From contig CAJMAO010000003.1 in the NCBI GenBank assembly GCA_905211345.1, positions 1 to 64,000 on the forward strand: DNA of 64,000 nt, read 5' to 3'. Every line of letters starts with the position of its first letter. The stretch's first letter is position 1. The notes under the pieces are model-generated. The model ran no database searches. It saw only the letters and a program-made list of their open reading frames with translations, and had not been told where the DNA came from. Made by a program: the position numbers and the translations under genes. This document shows positions 51,049-60,224 of the stretch, piece after piece. The stretch comes from an uncultured Prevotella sp. (GTDB lineage: Bacteria > Bacteroidota > Bacteroidia > Bacteroidales > Bacteroidaceae).

Positions 51049-54000
51049 ATGAAACAATTTAGGTTGGTTGACAATATCTTAGGCTGGCTGGCATTCTTCA
51101 TAGCAGCTTTTGTATATTGCAGCACTATCGAGCCGACAGCCAGTTTTTGGGATTGTCCTGAATTCATCACAACAGGGTACAAATTAGAAATAGGCCATCC
51201 GCCCGGAGCGCCTTTCTTTATGCTTACGGCCAACTTGTTCTCACAGTTTGCCAGCGACCCGTCGCAAGTGGCGATGATGGTAAACACAATGAGCGCGCTG
51301 CTTAGCGCTACGTGCATACTGTTCCTGTTTTGGACAATCACCCACCTTACACGCAAGCTCATACTAAAAGACTGGGGCGCGCTTACCACCCCGAAGCTGA
51401 TAGCCATCGAGGCGAGCGGCCTTGTTGGCGCGCTGATTTACACGTTCAGCGACACCTTCTGGTTCAGTGCCGTCGAAGGCGAGGTTTACGCCTACTCGTC
51501 AGCGTTCACTGCGGTTGTGTTCTGGCTAATACTAAAATGGGAAGACCACGCCGACGAGCCCCACAGCGACCGCTGGCTGGTGCTCATCATGTACATGACG
51601 GGCTTGAGCATAGGCGTCCACTTGCTCAACTTGCTTTGCGTGTCGGCCATCGTGCTGGTGTTCTACTACCGCAAGTTCCCCAACGCAAACCTGAAAGGCT
51701 CGCTCATCGCGCTGGCCATTTCGTTCGTGCTCATTGCCGTGATACTTTACGGAGTCGTGCCGGGCATCATCACCGTAGGCGGCTGGTTTGAACTGTTCTT
51801 CGTCAATACGCTCGGCTGTCCGTTCAACACAGGTGTCATAATATACATTATACTGCTCGTTTCAACGGTAATCTGGGCCATCTATGAAAGCTATACTTGC
51901 AAGAGTTTCAAACGCACCAACTTGTCGTTCGTGCTTTCGGTAGCCATGCTCGGTGTTCCGTTCTACGGCTACGGCTGGTCGGCTTTTTTCATCGGAGTTG
52001 TAGTATTAGCTATATTATGGTTCGTCGTTAACCGTAAGGTCAGCAACAAACCGCTGGTAAGCGCACGCATAAAGAACACCACGCTGCTCTGTATGCTGAT
52101 GCTGATGATCGGATATTCCACTTACGCCGTAACCGTTATACGCTCGTCGGCCAACCCACCGATGGACCAAAATTCGCCTGAAGATATCTTTACCCTCGGA
52201 CGGTATCTCAGCCGCGAGCAATATGGCGACAACCCGCTTGTTTACGGGCAGGCTTACACATCACAAGTGAAGCTCGACGTCGAAAACGGAATGTGTAAAC
52301 CGCACATGACTTACGGAGCGCCTATTTACCAACGTAAAGAAAAGGCTTCGGCCGACGAGAAAGACTCATACTTCGTAGTAAGCCGCAACCGTGACTACGC
52401 ATACGCCCAGAATATGGTGTTCCCGCGTATGTGGAGCTCTGCGCACGCCGAGGCGTACGAGAGCTGGATGGGCGGTGTAGAGGGTACACAGATACCTTAC
52501 GACCGTTGTGGCGAACCGATAATGGTAAAGATGCCGACAATGCTCGAGAATCTGCGATTCTTCCTATCTTACCAGTGCAACTTCATGTATTGGCGCTACT
52601 TTATGTGGAACTTCGCAGGACGACAGAACGACATACAAGGAAACGGCGAACTGGAACACGGCAACTGGATAACAGGTATATCTTGGCTTGACAACCTAAG
52701 ACTTGGCGACCAAAGCAAACTTCCTGACGACTTGAAGAACAACAAGGGACACAACGTGTTTTACTGCTTGCCCCTGTTGCTTGGACTCATCGGCCTTTTC
52801 TGGCAGGCTTACCGCGGACAGCGCGGAATAAGGCAGTTCTGGGTAGTGTTCTTCCTGTTTTTTATGACCGGTCTTGCCATCGTGCTCTACCTCAACCAAA
52901 CACCGATGCAGCCACGTGAGCGCGACTACGCTTACGCCGGTTCGTTCTACGCCTTCGCCATTTGGTGCGGTATCGGCGTAGCTGCCATCATCGACCTGCT
53001 GAAAAAATATGCAAAACTTAACGGCACGATAGCCACAGCAGCCGTATCGATACTTTGCCTGCTCGTGCCTGTACAAATGGCAAGCCAGACATGGGACGAC
53101 CACGATCGCAGCGGACGCTACGTATGTCGTGACTTCGGACAGAACTATCTCATGTCTTTACAAGACAAGGGTAATCCGATAATCTTCACCAACGGTGACA
53201 ACGACACTTTCCCGTTGTGGTACAATCAGGATGTTGAAGGCGTTAGGACTGACGCACGAGTATGCAACCTCAGCTATCTGGCAACCGACTGGTATATCGA
53301 CCAGATGTGCCGAGAGGCTTACAATTCGCCGGCCGTGCCTATTTCATGGCCGCGCCTCGACTACTGTTCAGGCACAAACGAATATGTCGAGATTGTGCCT
53401 GAGACAAAACATGAAATACTCAATTTCTACAAGGCACATCCTGAAGAAGCAAAAACAGCCTTCGGCGATAATCCGTTCGAGGTTAAGAATATAATGAAGT
53501 ACTGGGTCCGCTCTAAAAACCCGGACTACCACTTCATACCAACCGACACACTCTATATAACAATCGACAAGGACGCTGTGCGCAAGAGCGGAATGATGAT
53601 GGCGGCCGATTCCATACCTGACCGCATGGTAATCTCGCTGAAAGGCAAAAGTGCCCTTTACAAGAACGACTTGATGATGCTGGAAATTCTTGCGCAATGT
53701 AACTGGACACGCCCTGTCTACGTAGCGACAACCGTCGGCTCGGAGAACTATATGAACCTAGGCGACAACTTTGTACAAGAAGGTCTTGCCAACCGCATCA
53801 CACCGTTCACCACCAACGTGGCAGGAGCCAAGAATTTTGATACCGAACGCGTATATACAAACATGATGACACGTTTCAAGTACGGCGGCATCGATAAGAA
53901 AGGTATTTATCTTGACGAGACAGTCATGCGCATGTGCTACACTCACCGCCGGCTGTTCGCCCAGCTTGCCCTAAGCCTCATCGCGGAAGGAAAGACCGAC

Positions 54001-54363
54001 AAGGCTAAAAAGGTTTTGGCATACGCAGAGAAAGTAATACCGGCATACAACGTGCCTATCAATTATCTGAGCGGCGGACTTGACCTAGCCAAGGCTTACG
54101 TGCATGTTGGCAACAAGGCTAAAGCGGCCGAGCTTACAAAAGTCGTATTCGACAACGCACATCAGTACATGGCATGGTATAACTCGCTTAGTGGCGGCAG
54201 ATTTACGCAATCTCAGCAAAACTGCATGATGCATATCTACGTGATGAGCATGTGTATCGACAACGCCAATATGTTCGACAACGCACTGGCTAAGAAGCTC
54301 GAGGCTCAATTCAATGCAGACGTAGCCGCTTACCACGGCAAAGGAGGCGTGTTGCCACAATAA
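51049..54363 (+). CDS. DUF2723 membrane protein (GT-C-like, possible protein O-glycosylation)
   Basis: An 1104-residue inner-membrane protein. The N-terminal DUF2723 region (EPTASFWDCPEFITTGYKLE and IGHPPGAPFFML) places acidic and His residues on the first periplasmic loop, as in GT-C glycosyltransferases. About twelve hydrophobic segments extend to residue 680, and the rest is a soluble, probably periplasmic, domain with TPR-like helices (KAKKVLAYAEKVIPAYN). The family is thought to act in protein glycosylation in Bacteroidetes, but this is not settled. Confidence 0.88.
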   Translation: MKQFRLVDNILGWLAFFIAAFVYCSTIEPTASFWDCPEFITTGYKLEIGHPPGAPFFMLTANLFSQFASDPSQVAMMVNTMSALLSATCILFLFWTITHLTRKLILKDWGALTTPKLIAIEASGLVGALIYTFSDTFWFSAVEGEVYAYSSAFTAVVFWLILKWEDHADEPHSDRWLVLIMYMTGLSIGVHLLNLLCVSAIVLVFYYRKFPNANLKGSLIALAISFVLIAVILYGVVPGIITVGGWFELFFVNTLGCPFNTGVIIYIILLVSTVIWAIYESYTCKSFKRTNLSFVLSVAMLGVPFYGYGWSAFFIGVVVLAILWFVVNRKVSNKPLVSARIKNTTLLCMLMLMIGYSTYAVTVIRSSANPPMDQNSPEDIFTLGRYLSREQYGDNPLVYGQAYTSQVKLDVENGMCKPHMTYGAPIYQRKEKASADEKDSYFVVSRNRDYAYAQNMVFPRMWSSAHAEAYESWMGGVEGTQIPYDRCGEPIMVKMPTMLENLRFFLSYQCNFMYWRYFMWNFAGRQNDIQGNGELEHGNWITGISWLDNLRLGDQSKLPDDLKNNKGHNVFYCLPLLLGLIGLFWQAYRGQRGIRQFWVVFFLFFMTGLAIVLYLNQTPMQPRERDYAYAGSFYAFAIWCGIGVAAIIDLLKKYAKLNGTIATAAVSILCLLVPVQMASQTWDDHDRSGRYVCRDFGQNYLMSLQDKGNPIIFTNGDNDTFPLWYNQDVEGVRTDARVCNLSYLATDWYIDQMCREAYNSPAVPISWPRLDYCSGTNEYVEIVPETKHEILNFYKAHPEEAKTAFGDNPFEVKNIMKYWVRSKNPDYHFIPTDTLYITIDKDAVRKSGMMMAADSIPDRMVISLKGKSALYKNDLMMLEILAQCNWTRPVYVATTVGSENYMNLGDNFVQEGLANRITPFTTNVAGAKNFDTERVYTNMMTRFKYGGIDKKGIYLDETVMRMCYTHRRLFAQLALSLIAEGKTDKAKKVLAYAEKVIPAYNVPINYLSGGLDLAKAYVHVGNKAKAAELTKVVFDNAHQYMAWYNSLSGGRFTQSQQNCMMHIYVMSMCIDNANMFDNALAKKLEAQFNADVAAYHGKGGVLPQ

Positions 54364-54371
54364 ATAAATTC

Positions 54372-54478
54372 GTAGTTAAGGGAGTTTAAGACAAATGTTT
54401 TTGTCTGCACATTTCCATTTATACGACAAAGGAAGTCTTGTCTTTAACTCCTTTAACTACCTTAACTTTTTTAACTAC
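54372..54478. repeat. Word-based inverted repeat (GTTAAGGGAGTTTAAG word)
   Basis: The left arm (about 54373-54395, GTAGTTAAGGGAGTTTAAGA) and right arm (about 54434-54478, CTTTAACTCCTTTAACTACC) are complementary over most of the left arm. It separates the DUF2723 and deacetylase genes. Confidence 0.6.
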
Positions 54479-54485
54479 TAAAATA

Positions 54486-55097
54486 ATGATCATCGAACAG
54501 CCTGCCAAATGGCTACGCTGGCTTTACCCAAGGGCAACATGGCGTATGGACAAAAACGAAAGGGCGGTATATCTGACTTTCGACGATGGTCCTATACCTG
54601 AATCAACCCCGTTCATCCTTGACACTTTGGCTGAATATGACGCCCGCGCCACATTCTTCATGGTTGGCGACAACGTGAGAAAACACCCCGGGCTGTTCAA
54701 GCAGATTGTAGACGCAGGCCACCAAGTAGGCAACCACACGTTCAACCACTGGGGCGGTTTCAAACATACGACAAAAGCTTATAGCGAAAACGCGGAGAAA
54801 GCCAACAGCCTTATCGGCTCCCACTTATTTCGTCCGCCACATGGATGGATGCGCTGGGAACAGTATTTCTGGTTAGGACGCAAATACCGCATTGTCATGT
54901 GGGATCTCGTAACCCGCGATTACAGCAAATGGCTCACGGCTGAAGACGTGCTCAAGAACGTAAAGCGATACACACGCAACGGCTCAATCATAACGTTTCA
55001 TGATTCACTGAAAAGCATAGACAAACTACGTTACGCGCTACCCGAAGCACTCAAATGGATGAAAGAACAGAATTATGAGTTCAAAACTTTCGAGTGA
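54486..55097 (+). CDS. Polysaccharide deacetylase family protein (NodB domain)
   Basis: A 203-residue NodB-type deacetylase (carbohydrate esterase family 4 fold). Motif 1 is AVYLTFDDGPIPES (catalytic Asp pair), motif 2 GNHTFNHWGG (metal His), motif 3 LFRPPHGW, with motif 4 WDLVTRDY and motif 5 IITFHDS. No signal peptide is clear. The start at 54486 directly precedes the family N-terminus; a longer frame is made of repeat words. It overlaps queG by 23 bases. Confidence 0.9.
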   Translation: MIIEQPAKWLRWLYPRATWRMDKNERAVYLTFDDGPIPESTPFILDTLAEYDARATFFMVGDNVRKHPGLFKQIVDAGHQVGNHTFNHWGGFKHTTKAYSENAEKANSLIGSHLFRPPHGWMRWEQYFWLGRKYRIVMWDLVTRDYSKWLTAEDVLKNVKRYTRNGSIITFHDSLKSIDKLRYALPEALKWMKEQNYEFKTFE

Positions 55098-55989
55098 ACA
55101 AATAAAAGCCGAGGCAAAAGCCCTCGGCTTCTTCGCTTGTGGAATAGCCAAGGCCGAATCTGTATCTGCCTGCCACGCCGATATGTTCCGCCGTTGGCTC
55201 GATACCAGCGGATACGCCGACATGGATTATATGGCACGCAACATTGACAAACGGCTCAATCCCCTCCTGCTAATGCCCGACGTAAAAAGTATCGTAAGCG
55301 TCGCGCTCAACTATGCCCCCGGTGAACGCATACCGGAAGGCGAACTGCAATTTGCAGCATACGCCCTCGGTCAAGATTATCACGACATCGTAAAGTCACG
55401 TCTTCACACCCTAGCCTCACGCCTAGGACTAACCACATACAGAGCGTTCTGCGACACCGCACCCGTACTCGAGCGCTATTGGGCAGCACAATCTGGAATC
55501 GGTTGGATTGGCCACAACCACCAACTAATCATACCTCATGCCGGTAGCATGTTTTTTCTCGGCGAGCTGTTCATCGACATCGAACTTGACTATGACAGCC
55601 CAGTCACGCCTCATTGCGGTACATGCCACGCCTGCCTTGATGCCTGCCCAACAGGCGCGATAAGCACACAACGCCCTTTCTGCTCGTCACGCTGCCTGTC
55701 ATATCTCACGATAGAAAACCGTGGAGACATTCCATCGGATATAGCCTCAAAAATGGGCGATACCGTTTATGGCTGCGACCGATGCCTAAACGCTTGCCCT
55801 TGGAACCGCTTTGCGACACCAACAAACGACCCTCTGCTACGCCCTAAAGCTGAATTACTCCGCATGACGCGCGCCGATTGGCAACATCTGACTGTTGAGC
55901 AATACCGCCGTCTGTTTAAAGGCAACGCGGTAAAAAGAGCGAAATACGAAGGACTTATGAGAAACATTGGCTGTGTAATTAAGAGTTAA
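55075..55989 (+). CDS. queG: Epoxyqueuosine reductase
   Basis: A 304-residue cobalamin-dependent iron-sulfur enzyme for the last step of queuosine synthesis in tRNA. It carries two ferredoxin-like clusters: CGTCHACLDACPTGAI (about residues 182-197) and CDRCLNACPWNRFA (about 234-247), plus VALNYAPGE and the conserved GWIGHNHQLI. Length is at the shorter end of the family, so a C-terminal HEAT domain is absent as in many Bacteroidetes. The start overlaps the deacetylase gene. Confidence 0.93.
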   Translation: MSSKLSSEQIKAEAKALGFFACGIAKAESVSACHADMFRRWLDTSGYADMDYMARNIDKRLNPLLLMPDVKSIVSVALNYAPGERIPEGELQFAAYALGQDYHDIVKSRLHTLASRLGLTTYRAFCDTAPVLERYWAAQSGIGWIGHNHQLIIPHAGSMFFLGELFIDIELDYDSPVTPHCGTCHACLDACPTGAISTQRPFCSSRCLSYLTIENRGDIPSDIASKMGDTVYGCDRCLNACPWNRFATPTNDPLLRPKAELLRMTRADWQHLTVEQYRRLFKGNAVKRAKYEGLMRNIGCVIKS

Positions 55990-56112
55990 GAATTACGAGT
56001 TAAGAAAATATGTCAACACATAATAAAGAAAAACATACGAAACTTAACTCCAATTATATACTCTTATCAGTCATTCTTTCTTAAATCTTAAATCTTAACT
56101 CTTAATTTTTTA
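55984..56112. repeat. Word-based inverted repeat (AAGAGTTAAGAATTA word)
   Basis: The left arm (about 55979-56009) is AATTAAGAGTTAAGAATTAC and flanks; the right arm (about 56078-56110) is TTTCTTAAATCTTAAATCTT and flanks. The word is the same as in the element at 41.4 kb. Confidence 0.6.
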
Positions 56113-56119
56113 TTCAAAA

Positions 56120-56635
56120 ATGATCGGAAAAGACATTGTCATCGCCGCGCTAGTGCGCACATTCTTCAAATACTACGTTACAGGTATAATCGAATCACAG
56201 ACCGACAGCGACCCGCAAGAGCGTTTTGAACCGAAAAACATCAAGCGCATAATGCTCAATCACTATGAACGCGTATCAAAACTGTTCAACCAAGAAGCGT
56301 TTTACGCCCTGTCACGCATGAACTACAAAGCTGACGAAATAGAACCGTTGCTGAAAGAATTTGTTACGGAACAAACAACCGAAATGGATCTTGTACGCTT
56401 CGCCTGCCGCACCGACAACACTTACAATGTCATGGTTGAAGAATACCGCCGCAACTTCACCAACCTGCTTGCCGGACGCATTGAGACACAAGACGAACAC
56501 GTCAGCTCATACACACGCTGTCCTGACCTTGGCGAAATAAACATCGACACGGCTGAAAGCATTATAAACCGTATGGCTACACGGGCATACGAATTAGGCA
56601 AAGCCAGTCAGGCTTCGCCTAAAATTAAAAAGTAA
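56120..56635 (+). CDS. Conserved hypothetical protein (171 residues)
   Basis: A soluble, helical 171-residue protein without signal peptide or clear membrane segment. I do not recognise a domain. The N-terminus (MIGKDIVIAALVRTFFKYYV) is mildly hydrophobic; the rest is charged, with RIMLNHYERVSKLFNQEAFY and EEYRRNFTNLLAGRIETQDE. Good length, codon use like the neighbours and a following terminator support a real gene. Confidence 0.65.
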   Translation: MIGKDIVIAALVRTFFKYYVTGIIESQTDSDPQERFEPKNIKRIMLNHYERVSKLFNQEAFYALSRMNYKADEIEPLLKEFVTEQTTEMDLVRFACRTDNTYNVMVEEYRRNFTNLLAGRIETQDEHVSSYTRCPDLGEINIDTAESIINRMATRAYELGKASQASPKIKK

Positions 56636-56650
56636 TAATTAAAATTTGAA

Positions 56651-56707
56651 AACGCCTTGCTATTCTTACAATCTTTGCGTAAACGGCAAGTATATAGCAA
56701 GGCGGTT
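56651..56707 (+). terminator. Hairpin terminator of the 171-residue gene
   Basis: AACGCCTTGCTAT (56651-56663) pairs with ATAGCAAGGCGGTT (56694-56707), with one bulged base and a 30-base loop; the sequence TTTAATTGTTACTTTTTAAT follows. AATTGTTA words repeat three times after it. Confidence 0.65.
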
Positions 56708-56757
56708 TAATTGTTACTTTTTAATTGTTATTTTTTAATTGTTATTTAACCCATTGG

Positions 56758-57075
56758 CTAAATAACCACCGCCGTTCCGCTGCATGTCACCATCAGCATC
56801 GAGCCATTCTGCCCTATCGCCTCATAATCTAAATCTATGCCGACAATAGCGTTAGCGCCAAGCTCCGCGGCGCGTTCTTCCATTTCACTCATTGCCGACT
56901 CCTTGGCCTCACGCAACACTTTCTCGTATGTTCCGCTGCGCCCGCCGAAAAAGTCGCGCAATCCGGCCATAAAATCTTTCAGCACGTTAGCGCCAACGAT
57001 AGTCTCTCCTGTCACTACGCCCTTATATTCAATGATATGGCGTCCCTCAATTGTAGGTGTTGTCGATAAAAGCAT
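56758..57075 (-). CDS. YbjQ-family heavy-metal-binding-like protein
   Basis: A 105-residue YbjQ (UPF0145) protein, a small pentamer-forming fold of unknown role. Conserved sequence: [19 protein letters not shown], then [20 protein letters not shown] and [16 protein letters not shown]. Length is typical. No neighbour suggests a function. Confidence 0.92.
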   Translation of the reverse strand: MLLSTTPTIEGRHIIEYKGVVTGETIVGANVLKDFMAGLRDFFGGRSGTYEKVLREAKESAMSEMEERAAELGANAIVGIDLDYEAIGQNGSMLMVTCSGTAVVI

Positions 57076-57148
57076 TGTTTCCCGTTTTTTTATTAAATAT
57101 TATGATGCGAAAATAATAAAAAATACCATATCTTCATAATATTTCATC

Positions 57149-57874
57149 CTAAAACACCTGAAACTTCAGTCCTAACGACAGTCCTACTATGTCTGTAAGG
57201 CGCACGTGGCGATCCTGTACAAGCGCGCGCAGATAAATGTCGCAAGTGCTCAATTCATAAAAAGCGGTTATGCTTTTTACGAACTTACGGCGGTTGTGTG
57301 GCAAGGTGTACTCCACACGCTGCCCCACAAAAACGTTTATACGCACCTTCGTCGACAAAAACGGATAATAATCGTCGGGATAGCGCGAAGGCTGTTTTTG
57401 CCAGAACTCAGAACCGAACACCGTATTAAAATACAATCCTACCGACAATGGTTCTACCGCCCATCCGTTCTTTATATACAGACTCCACGGTATGAAATTC
57501 TCTTTCAGCGTCATTGTTACTTTAGTCCGCTTGCTGCCATAGCGAGGCAGAACACCGAACAGCAAATGTGTCTCCCATTGCTTATGCTTGCCGTAATCCC
57601 ATCCTACACCGACAGATATCAACCCCATATTGCCGGCAAACTGAATAACGCTTTGCGTAGGAATAAGACTCTGCCAATGCCGGCGATAACGGTGCACACG
57701 ACGGTCGTAACTGGTAAGCGCCTGACCTGTGGCCGTATCGTTTGGAATTACAGATTCCACAACCATTGTCGAATCAATACCGGTCTCCGCCGTTCCGCTA
57801 TACATCACGCTGACCGCTCCCGCCCGAACAGAAATAAGCAGCAATAAGCTAAAAATAAATGACCTCATAATCAT
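57149..57874 (-). CDS. Hypothetical exported beta-barrel-like protein
   Basis: A 241-residue protein with a signal peptide (FIFSLLLLISVRAGAVS) and a body with regularly spaced aromatic strands ending in LSLGLKFQVF, a C-terminal Phe as in outer-membrane barrels. I do not recognise a family. The ATG at 57874 (or 57868) lies within the last codons of the phosphoesterase gene, so the two are coupled. Confidence 0.65.
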   Translation of the reverse strand: MIMRSFIFSLLLLISVRAGAVSVMYSGTAETGIDSTMVVESVIPNDTATGQALTSYDRRVHRYRRHWQSLIPTQSVIQFAGNMGLISVGVGWDYGKHKQWETHLLFGVLPRYGSKRTKVTMTLKENFIPWSLYIKNGWAVEPLSVGLYFNTVFGSEFWQKQPSRYPDDYYPFLSTKVRINVFVGQRVEYTLPHNRRKFVKSITAFYELSTCDIYLRALVQDRHVRLTDIVGLSLGLKFQVF

Positions 57875-58661
57875 ATCCGTCAGGTGTTATGGTGAACAAC
57901 ATATAAGAACGGTGACTGGCGCAATCAACACCGTAATACACCACGCCGTCTTCAAATATTTCTGATGCCGAAAGTTTGTGGTTATGACCATAGACACAAA
58001 ACATCAGACCGGGAAAATTTGTTACATAAAGCTCAAAAGGCTTTGCCACGTTGTTGTTGAACTGGTCGCTGTACGGACATGCGTGCATACAGATAATCGT
58101 GCGGTCAAACAGGGCCGAGTCGGCCGTCATCTGTTCCTCCATATAGTCGAAGTCGGGATTGGCCGCCACATAGTCATATTCGGTAGCGTTGGTGTTCAGG
58201 CAAACAAATTTTACACGCCCTGCGATAAAACTGAAATTACTCTCGCCGTACATCTTATTATAAACCTCCTCGCCTGTGCCAAGACAGTCGTGATTGCCCA
58301 ACAGTGCCACATACGGCACGCTGAGTTTCGACAGCACGTCGCGCTGCCACACCCATTCCTTGGTTGTGGCGCAGTCGGTCAAGTCGCCTAAATGCACTAC
58401 GAAGTCGGCCTCTCCGCGTGTGTTTATGTCCTTCACCATGTCTTCCGTTTCCGAGTACCACCCATGGCTGTCTGAGATAAAGGCCACTTTAAATATGTCC
58501 TTACCGTCTGTTGCCGCCCCTATACGTCCTATAGCCGCGGCGTTTATGCCTTTCTCGCCGCCAAAACGCACGTCATACGGATGATAGTCGAAACAGCCTG
58601 CGACAACAAACGCAAGCGCAACAGCCGTCAACGTAACAGATAATTTATTTTTTAATGTCAT
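57849..58661 (-). CDS. Metallophosphoesterase lipoprotein
   Basis: A 270-residue predicted lipoprotein; the ATG at 58661 gives a signal ending VVAGC (Cys22). The calcineurin-like fold is shown by FISDSHGW, VHLGDLTD, LLGNHD, ICMHACPYS and YGHNHKLSA, which carry the two-metal ligands. Probably cleaves phosphate esters in the periplasm. The frame upstream of 58661 overlaps the promoter and is not coding. Confidence 0.9.
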   Translation of the reverse strand: MTLKNKLSVTLTAVALAFVVAGCFDYHPYDVRFGGEKGINAAAIGRIGAATDGKDIFKVAFISDSHGWYSETEDMVKDINTRGEADFVVHLGDLTDCATTKEWVWQRDVLSKLSVPYVALLGNHDCLGTGEEVYNKMYGESNFSFIAGRVKFVCLNTNATEYDYVAANPDFDYMEEQMTADSALFDRTIICMHACPYSDQFNNNVAKPFELYVTNFPGLMFCVYGHNHKLSASEIFEDGVVYYGVDCASHRSYMLFTITPDGYDYEVIYF

Positions 58662-58683
58662 AAAATGTTTTATAATACGGTTG

Positions 58684-58691
58684 CAAAGGTA
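58684..58691 (-). promoter_or_regulatory. -7 promoter element of the phosphoesterase operon
   Basis: Read on the minus strand TACCTTTG is an exact match, 23 bases before the start codon; an ATTG at 58713-58710 could be the -33 element. Confidence 0.6.
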
Positions 58692-58844
58692 CTCACTATA
58701 TGTAACAATCAATGCAATACCAGCAATCTTTTCATGTTCATTAAGTCTTACAACATGTTCAAAAAAAGAATCCACAGAACATCGCTTGTAAAAGCCTCGC
58801 CATACGGTTCTGTCAGAGAATCACAATTACGACATACTTGAAAC

Positions 58845-58908
58845 AGTAAAATTTTAAACAGAAAAGTATGTTAAACATATTTTTCTATTCAAAATTTTAC
58901 TATTTTTG
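58845..58908 (+). promoter_or_regulatory. AbiEi promoter with large inverted-repeat operator
   Basis: Two 26-base arms (58845-58870 and 58876-58901) flank a 5-base loop. The outer 11 bases match perfectly (AGTAAAATTTT / AAAATTTTACT), the inner 11 match with one mismatch (AGAAAAGTATG / CATATTTTTCT), and 4 bases between are unpaired. The repeat runs into the -7 element TATTTTTG (58901-58908). The ATG at 58913 is only 5 bases further on, so the transcript is probably leaderless. AbiEi proteins are known to bind inverted repeats at their own promoter. Confidence 0.75.
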
Positions 58909-58912
58909 CACC

Positions 58913-59539
58913 ATGAACAATCCATTGCAACAGTTAGGAAATATTCCTGTAACGTCTTCTATCTTGGTGTCTCTTTACTCTAATATCAAAGGGAAAAGCC
59001 AAAAGATAAGACAACTTGAACGCGACAAGCAGGTTATCCGCCTCAAGAGAGGACTTTATGTATGCAGCCCTGATGTAACGGGTAAGGCTCTATCAACCGA
59101 ATTGATCGCCAACCACATGTATCCTCCATCGTATGTCTCAATGGCTTCAGCGTTGCGATATTACGGTTTAATACCCGAAGCCGTATACACAAGGCAATCC
59201 ATGACCCTTAAGCACGCAAAAGTGTTCGACACACCGTTAGGAAGGTTTGAATATACGCATATTTCAAGAAAAGCGTTCTCCGTCGGCTTGTCAAGCGTCA
59301 AAAATGATGGTTACGCCTTTATAATAGCTACACCTGAAAAAGCATTGTGCGATTTGATTGCCAATTCCACCAATGTAAACCTCCGCTATTTGAAAGACGC
59401 TGAAACCTATTTAGAAGAAGACATACGTATGGAACGCGACAACTTCAAGCAGATGAATGCTGGAATATTCGAGGAATATATTAAGGTCGGCAAGAAGGCC
59501 GACTCTATACGAACACTACTGAAACTACTGAAGAAATGA
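58913..59539 (+). CDS. AbiEi-family antitoxin / transcriptional repressor
   Basis: A 208-residue protein of the type IV AbiEi family. The N-terminal winged HTH is about residues 1-60 (VTSSILVSLYSNIKGKSQKI, IRLKRGLYVC), followed by the AbiEi C-domain (SYVSMASALRYYGLIPE, ISRKAFSVGL, and ATPEKALCDLIA). AbiEi normally pairs with the nucleotidyltransferase toxin AbiEii; none follows in the next 180 bases, so it is an orphan here. The ATG at 58913 follows the promoter immediately; the frame from 58868 starts inside the operator. Confidence 0.85.
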   Translation: MNNPLQQLGNIPVTSSILVSLYSNIKGKSQKIRQLERDKQVIRLKRGLYVCSPDVTGKALSTELIANHMYPPSYVSMASALRYYGLIPEAVYTRQSMTLKHAKVFDTPLGRFEYTHISRKAFSVGLSSVKNDGYAFIIATPEKALCDLIANSTNVNLRYLKDAETYLEEDIRMERDNFKQMNAGIFEEYIKVGKKADSIRTLLKLLKK

Positions 59540-59722
59540 AGAACGGCATTTACGACAACATGCCCATATAGTAACTGTCGGTTATAAATCCAGCGGAACA
59601 AACTTTTGACCGTTCTGTAAAAACATAAAACCCTGACGGTATTTATATTTATTCATAATAGCGCGAAAATAATAAAAATATCCGAAACACGTTTTATTGT
59701 TCTTCACGAACTTAAAAAAATA

Positions 59723-60217
59723 TTATTCCCCCATCTCCGGCTCGGCGGCCATTCCGTAATCGTCATCCGTCATGGACTTGTATTTTATGGCATGGTCGTT
59801 AAGGTATATCCTGTTCAGCGTATATTCAAGTGATTTCAAAGTTGCGTCACGCCTGTCGTTAGCCAGTTCACACTCCCATACGGTGATGCAGTGCCAGCCC
59901 ATTTCTGACAACCTTCGTTGTTCTTCTTTATCGCGTTCACGGTTGCGGTTGATTTTGTTGCGCCAAAATTCTTGGTTGGTCTTTGGCAAATGGCCGTTGT
60001 GGCAATCATGGCCATGCCAGAAGCATCCGTTAACGAATATGCAAGTGCGGTATTTACGCAATACTATGTCAGGATGCCCGGGCAGTCGTGGATGGTTTAG
60101 CCTATACCTGAACCCCCTTGAGAAAAGATATTTACGCACGATAATCTCCGGCCGCGTATTCTTTGAGCGGATAGCGGCCATTATCTTACTGCGTTTATCT
60201 TTTGAGACAACATCCAT
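59723..60217 (-). CDS. vsr: Very short patch repair endonuclease
   Basis: A 164-residue Vsr nuclease, which nicks at T-G mismatches left by deamination of 5-methylcytosine. Motifs are MAAIRSKNTRPEIIVRKYLF, LPGHPDIVLRKY with catalytic Asp50, and FVNGCFWHGHDC with zinc/active-site His. Vsr genes usually accompany C5 methyltransferases, and one lies divergently 330 bases away. The last 25 residues are an acidic extension. Confidence 0.93.
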   Translation of the reverse strand: MDVVSKDKRSKIMAAIRSKNTRPEIIVRKYLFSRGFRYRLNHPRLPGHPDIVLRKYRTCIFVNGCFWHGHDCHNGHLPKTNQEFWRNKINRNRERDKEEQRRLSEMGWHCITVWECELANDRRDATLKSLEYTLNRIYLNDHAIKYKSMTDDDYGMAAEPEMGE

Positions 60218-60224
60218 GCAGATG

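Noticed and set aside
59540..59722. Search for an AbiEii toxin after AbiEi
   Set aside because: Only short frames with stops; no nucleotidyltransferase motif is visible in any frame.
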